From contig CALKUW010000052.1 in assembly GCA_937996585.1 (NCBI GenBank), positions 1-16,539 of the forward strand: a DNA stretch of 16,539 bases, in the 5' to 3' direction. Position numbers and translations under genes: made by a program. Below the pieces are notes generated by a model. The model did not search any database. It had not been told where the DNA came from and worked only from the letters and a program-made list of their open reading frames with translations. Positions 13,875 to 16,539 of this stretch are shown piece after piece. The stretch comes from an uncultured Flavobacteriales bacterium (GTDB taxonomy: Bacteria > Bacteroidota > Bacteroidia > Flavobacteriales_D > Sanyastnellaceae). How positions within the stretch are numbered: the stretch's first letter is position 1; every line of letters begins with the position of its first letter.

Positions 13875-15133
13875 ACCTCATCGCCCATCCCTCCGTCCTC
13901 TCGGGCCGCCTGGTCGCCCCTGCATCCAAAAGCCACATGCAAAGGCTTGTGGCGGCCGCCCTGCTCGCCCACGGCGAAAGCTGGATCCGTAATCCTTCAG
14001 ATGCAGCGGATTGCATCGCGGCAGTGGAAGTGGCCGCCGGGCTCGGTGCCGACATTGAAATCGGACAGGAAGCCATCCGCATGGAAGGGGGACTCGCGCC
14101 GCGTCAACAGGTCCTGCCGATCGGCGAAAGCGGCCTCGGCATCCGACTGTTCTCCCCCATCGCCGCCCTCGCTACCGAACAACTGACGTTGGAAGCATCC
14201 GGCTCGCTCAAGTCGCGTCCCATGCAACCCATTGCGGACGCACTGGAGCCCCTTGGGGTGACCGTGGGCCTGAACAAAGGGTGTCCACCGGTCGTGCTCG
14301 AGGGACCGCTCAAGGGCGGCACCCTGTCACTTGACGGCACCCTGTCAAGCCAGTTCCTTACCGGACTGCTCATGGCCCTGCCCATGGCTTCCGAGGATTC
14401 CACACTGCACGTGCACAACCTGCAGAGCCGCCCGTATGTGGACATGACCATGGAAGTCATGGCCAGCGCGGGCATCAGCATGCGGCATCAGGACCATCAA
14501 ACCTTCGAAATTCCCGGAGGTCAATCGTACACCCCATTCGACCAGACCGTCGCCGGGGATTGGAGTGCCGGCGCCTTCCTGCTGATCCTGGCCACGCTGT
14601 GTGGCGACCCCTTCCTCGAAATCGACGGCCTTGGAAACACCCCCACCCAAGCCGACCAGGCGGTCACCGGTGCCCTCCTCCTGAGCGGCGCCAAGCTCAT
14701 GCGCACTGAAACCGGTATCCGGGTCGACCGCGGAAGGCGCAAGGGGTTCGCCTTCGACGCCACCCACTGCCCAGACCTTTTCCCACCGCTGGCGGCATTC
14801 GCCGCCTTCTGCAAGGGCCCCACGAAGCTGAAGGGCTTGCACCGCCTGCAACACAAGGAAAGCGACCGCGGACTTGCCATACAAGAGGAGTTCGCCAAAG
14901 CCGGCATCCGCGTCGAGCTCGATGCGGAAACCGACACCATGACCATCCACCCCGGCCCCGTACAGCCCGCTCTGCTGAGTGGGCGTGGCGACCACAGAAT
15001 GGTGATGGCGGCGGCCGTATTGGGGCTGGCCGGAGCCCCCATCGAAATTGAAGGTGTCGGCGCCGTAGCGAAGAGCTATCCCGATTTCTTCGATGCCGTG
15101 TCGGAAGTCGGTGGCACCTTTTCCAAACCGTAA
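13871..15133 (+). CDS. aroA: 3-phosphoshikimate 1-carboxyvinyltransferase (EPSP synthase)
   Basis: This 420-residue cytoplasmic enzyme joins shikimate-3-phosphate and phosphoenolpyruvate to form EPSP on the way to chorismate. The conserved residues are present: PASKSHMQR (17-25, with K20 and R25), SLKSRPM (112-118), LSSQFLTGLLMALP (158-171), the GDWSAGAF stretch (229-236), PDLFPPLAAF with the catalytic-type D302 (301-310), HKESDRG (328-334) and GDHRMVMA (373-380). The loop that in E. coli reads NAGTAMRP is here ESGLGIRL (86-93), a form I associate with Bacteroidota AroA. The ATG at 13871 overlaps the ubiE stop; in-frame codons further upstream lie over ubiE. The EI24 gene follows after 24 nt. 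The overall identification is firm; only the loop differs from the textbook enzyme. Confidence 0.95.
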   Translation: MNLIAHPSVLSGRLVAPASKSHMQRLVAAALLAHGESWIRNPSDAADCIAAVEVAAGLGADIEIGQEAIRMEGGLAPRQQVLPIGESGLGIRLFSPIAALATEQLTLEASGSLKSRPMQPIADALEPLGVTVGLNKGCPPVVLEGPLKGGTLSLDGTLSSQFLTGLLMALPMASEDSTLHVHNLQSRPYVDMTMEVMASAGISMRHQDHQTFEIPGGQSYTPFDQTVAGDWSAGAFLLILATLCGDPFLEIDGLGNTPTQADQAVTGALLLSGAKLMRTETGIRVDRGRRKGFAFDATHCPDLFPPLAAFAAFCKGPTKLKGLHRLQHKESDRGLAIQEEFAKAGIRVELDAETDTMTIHPGPVQPALLSGRGDHRMVMAAAVLGLAGAPIEIEGVGAVAKSYPDFFDAVSEVGGTFSKP

Positions 15134-15157
15134 GGCATCGCAGGCGAAATTGGTCCC

Positions 15158-16042
15158 GTGACCACCGTCCGAAAAGCCACATCCCTGCGCCAGCTCCTGC
15201 GCGCCCTGCCCATGTGGGGCCGCAGCTTTTCCTACTTGAGGACACACGGGTTACGCGCCTATCATCTCGCGGGCCCCATCGTGCTGGCAGCGCTGGCGCT
15301 GGCCGGCTGGTGGTTTGCTGAATGGCTCACTACGACATTGACGGACTTCCTGCGCGGCATGTTGCCCGTAGCAACGCAAGCCTCCAATGCTGCGGGGGAA
15401 GCTGATGGCGCATCCAACAGCTGGGGAAACACCTGGAACGAGGTCCTCCTCTGGGGCAGTTCGAGGCTGGATTGGATCGTGGAATGGGGGGTTCTGCTCT
15501 TTGTCCTCTGGCTCAAGGTGAAAGTGACCAAATACCTGTTGATCACGCTGATGGCCCCCTTCATGAGCGCCCTGGCCGCAGCAGTGTGTGCCATCGAAAC
15601 CGGCACCGACACCGCCTTCAACTGGAAGGGGCTGGTGCGGGACCTGTGGCGCGGCGTGCGCATCTCGCTCGTGCTGCTCATGATGGAGCTCGCCCTGGGC
15701 ATCACACTGTGGGCCACCGGGTTCCTGCTGACCCTGCTCGCGGGACCGCTGGGCGTTCTCCTCTCCCCCGTCCTCATCGCCCTGTCCTGGGCTGTTGGCG
15801 CGTACTTCTTCGGTGCAGCCGTATATGATGCCGTCTACGAGCAGGCCGGGCTCGATTGGCGCAGCTCCATCCGTGCAGGCTGGACACAGCGCAGCCACCT
15901 GCTGGCCATCGGCGGCATCCTTTCCTTGCTGCTCGCCATTCCCGTCATCGGCCCCTACATCGCCGCCCTCATCGGCCCCATCCCCTGTACGGCAGCTGCG
16001 GCGCGCCTCTTCTTCACCCCTTCGCCTCCCACCAAGCCATGA
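15158..16042 (+). CDS. EI24/CysZ-like integral membrane protein
   Basis: This 294-residue protein has hydrophobic segments at about 38-57, 106-144 (with a helix break around KVKVTKY), 168-222 and 247-284. VTKYLLITLMAPFMSALAAA (123-142) and the closing hydrophobic region with IPVIGPYIAALIGP (261-274) resemble the EI24 (PF07264) domain shared with the sulfate permease CysZ. A low-complexity Ala/Ser/Gly loop lies at about 72-92. The start is taken as the GTG at 15158, 24 nt after aroA; an ATG at 15212 (residue 19) is an alternative. The stop overlaps the mpl start (ATGA, 16039-16042). Function is unknown: EI24 proteins in Bacteroidota are widespread, and a sulfate role is not shown by the sequence. 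Confidence 0.75.
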   Translation: MTTVRKATSLRQLLRALPMWGRSFSYLRTHGLRAYHLAGPIVLAALALAGWWFAEWLTTTLTDFLRGMLPVATQASNAAGEADGASNSWGNTWNEVLLWGSSRLDWIVEWGVLLFVLWLKVKVTKYLLITLMAPFMSALAAAVCAIETGTDTAFNWKGLVRDLWRGVRISLVLLMMELALGITLWATGFLLTLLAGPLGVLLSPVLIALSWAVGAYFFGAAVYDAVYEQAGLDWRSSIRAGWTQRSHLLAIGGILSLLLAIPVIGPYIAALIGPIPCTAAAARLFFTPSPPTKP

Positions 16043-16539
16043 CCCCACAGCGCATCCATTTCATCGCCATTGGAGGAGCGGCCATGCACAACCTCGCCCT
16101 GGCCCTGCACGACTTCGGCCACCACATCTCGGGATCGGATGACGCCATCCACGACCCGAGCCGGAGCCGGCTGGAAGCCGCCGGACTTCTGCCTTCCGCG
16201 ATGGGCTGGGATCCGCAACGCATCACCGCCGACTTGGATGTCATCATCCTCGGCATGCATGCACGGGCGGACAACCCCGAACTGGCGCGGGCCAAGGAAC
16301 TCGGACTCCGCATCGTCAGCTATCCCGAATACCTCTACGATGCCGCCAAGGAACAGTACCGGGTCGTCGTGGCCGGCAGCCATGGAAAAACCACCATCAC
16401 GGCGATGCTGCTCCACGTGATGGACCGCATCGGACGCAAGGTCGATTTCATGGTCGGTGCCCAGCTGGCCGGATTCGATCGCATGGTGCAGTTGACAGGG
16501 GCGCAGCACATCCTGCTCGAAGGAGACGAATACCTGAGC
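16039..16539 (+). CDS. mpl: Mpl-type Mur ligase (UDP-N-acetylmuramate:tripeptide ligase), 5' part
   Basis: The first 167 residues are present and the frame is open at the right edge. The N-terminal Rossmann domain starts with RIHFIAIGGAAMHNLALAL (5-23) and SGSDD (31-35), and includes ILGMHARADNPEL (70-82) and VSYPEYLY (93-100). The ATP-binding P-loop is VVAGSHGKTTITAML (110-124; K117). The AAMHNLA and GMHAR wording distinguishes Mpl from MurC. Mpl reattaches recovered L-Ala-D-Glu-mDAP tripeptide to UDP-MurNAc in cytoplasmic peptidoglycan recycling; the catalytic and C-terminal domains are outside the window. The start overlaps the EI24 gene stop by 4 nt, marking the last visible member of the plus-strand gene run. 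Confidence 0.9.
   Translation, partial: MTPQRIHFIAIGGAAMHNLALALHDFGHHISGSDDAIHDPSRSRLEAAGLLPSAMGWDPQRITADLDVIILGMHARADNPELARAKELGLRIVSYPEYLYDAAKEQYRVVVAGSHGKTTITAMLLHVMDRIGRKVDFMVGAQLAGFDRMVQLTGAQHILLEGDEYLS

Noticed and set aside
14345..15247. A 300-codon minus-strand frame across aroA
   Set aside because: It is the antisense of aroA, produced by the high-GC third positions; no motif or start context supports it.
1..16539. CRISPR arrays, tRNA or rRNA genes, transposases, integrases, toxin-antitoxin or phage-defence genes
   Set aside because: No spaced direct repeats, cloverleaf-like sequences or recognisable mobile or defence proteins were seen; the intergenic gaps are too short (at most 155 bp) to hold more.

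Overview
The window is about 60% GC, densely coding, and comes from a bacterium that is most likely a high-GC member of the Bacteroidota. Four things support this. The partial first gene has the PorE/OmpA-like architecture typical of that phylum (signal peptide, TPR-like helices, PD40 beta-propeller, regulatory-type domain). Two intergenic sites match the Bacteroidota promoter -7 consensus TAnnTTTG. Shine-Dalgarno sequences are absent or weak. AroA and the Mpl-type ligase resemble the forms I associate with Bacteroidota. A lower rank cannot be given from the sequence alone.

Layout: positions 1-5597 are on the minus strand. Read in the direction of transcription they are recR, then a long membrane-anchored family 2 glycosyltransferase coupled to it by an ATGA overlap, then a 2-oxoacid dehydrogenase E2 subunit with its own promoter, then the outer-membrane beta-propeller protein that runs off the left edge. 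A divergent 155-bp intergenic region (5598-5752) separates this from the plus-strand half. The plus-strand genes are a sulfotransferase, a TauE/SafE permease, a sodium:solute symporter, a class I aminotransferase (with a candidate promoter over the symporter stop codon), an RfaE/PfkB-type sugar kinase, a TrkH/KtrB potassium channel subunit, the menaquinone methyltransferase UbiE/MenG, an EPSP synthase (AroA), an EI24/CysZ-like membrane protein and the start of an Mpl-type Mur ligase that runs off the right edge.

From 9048 to the right edge the genes form a compact run. They are joined by TGATG or ATGA overlaps (aminotransferase/kinase, kinase/trkH, ubiE/aroA, EI24/mpl) or by gaps of 20-24 nt. 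They look like one housekeeping transcription unit mixing amino-acid and aromatic metabolism (aminotransferase, AroA), quinone synthesis (UbiE/MenG, whose pathway starts from the chorismate that AroA helps make), potassium uptake and envelope building (kinase, Mpl).

No tRNA, rRNA, CRISPR array, insertion sequence, integrase or attachment site was seen, and no stretch over 300 bases lacks a gene. The most unusual item is the glycosyltransferase at 3079-4974. Its C-terminal half looks like a whole polyprenyl glycosylphosphotransferase whose catalytic core has been cut out. Otherwise the window is mostly ordinary chromosomal core and envelope genes; I did not find an obviously new multi-gene system.
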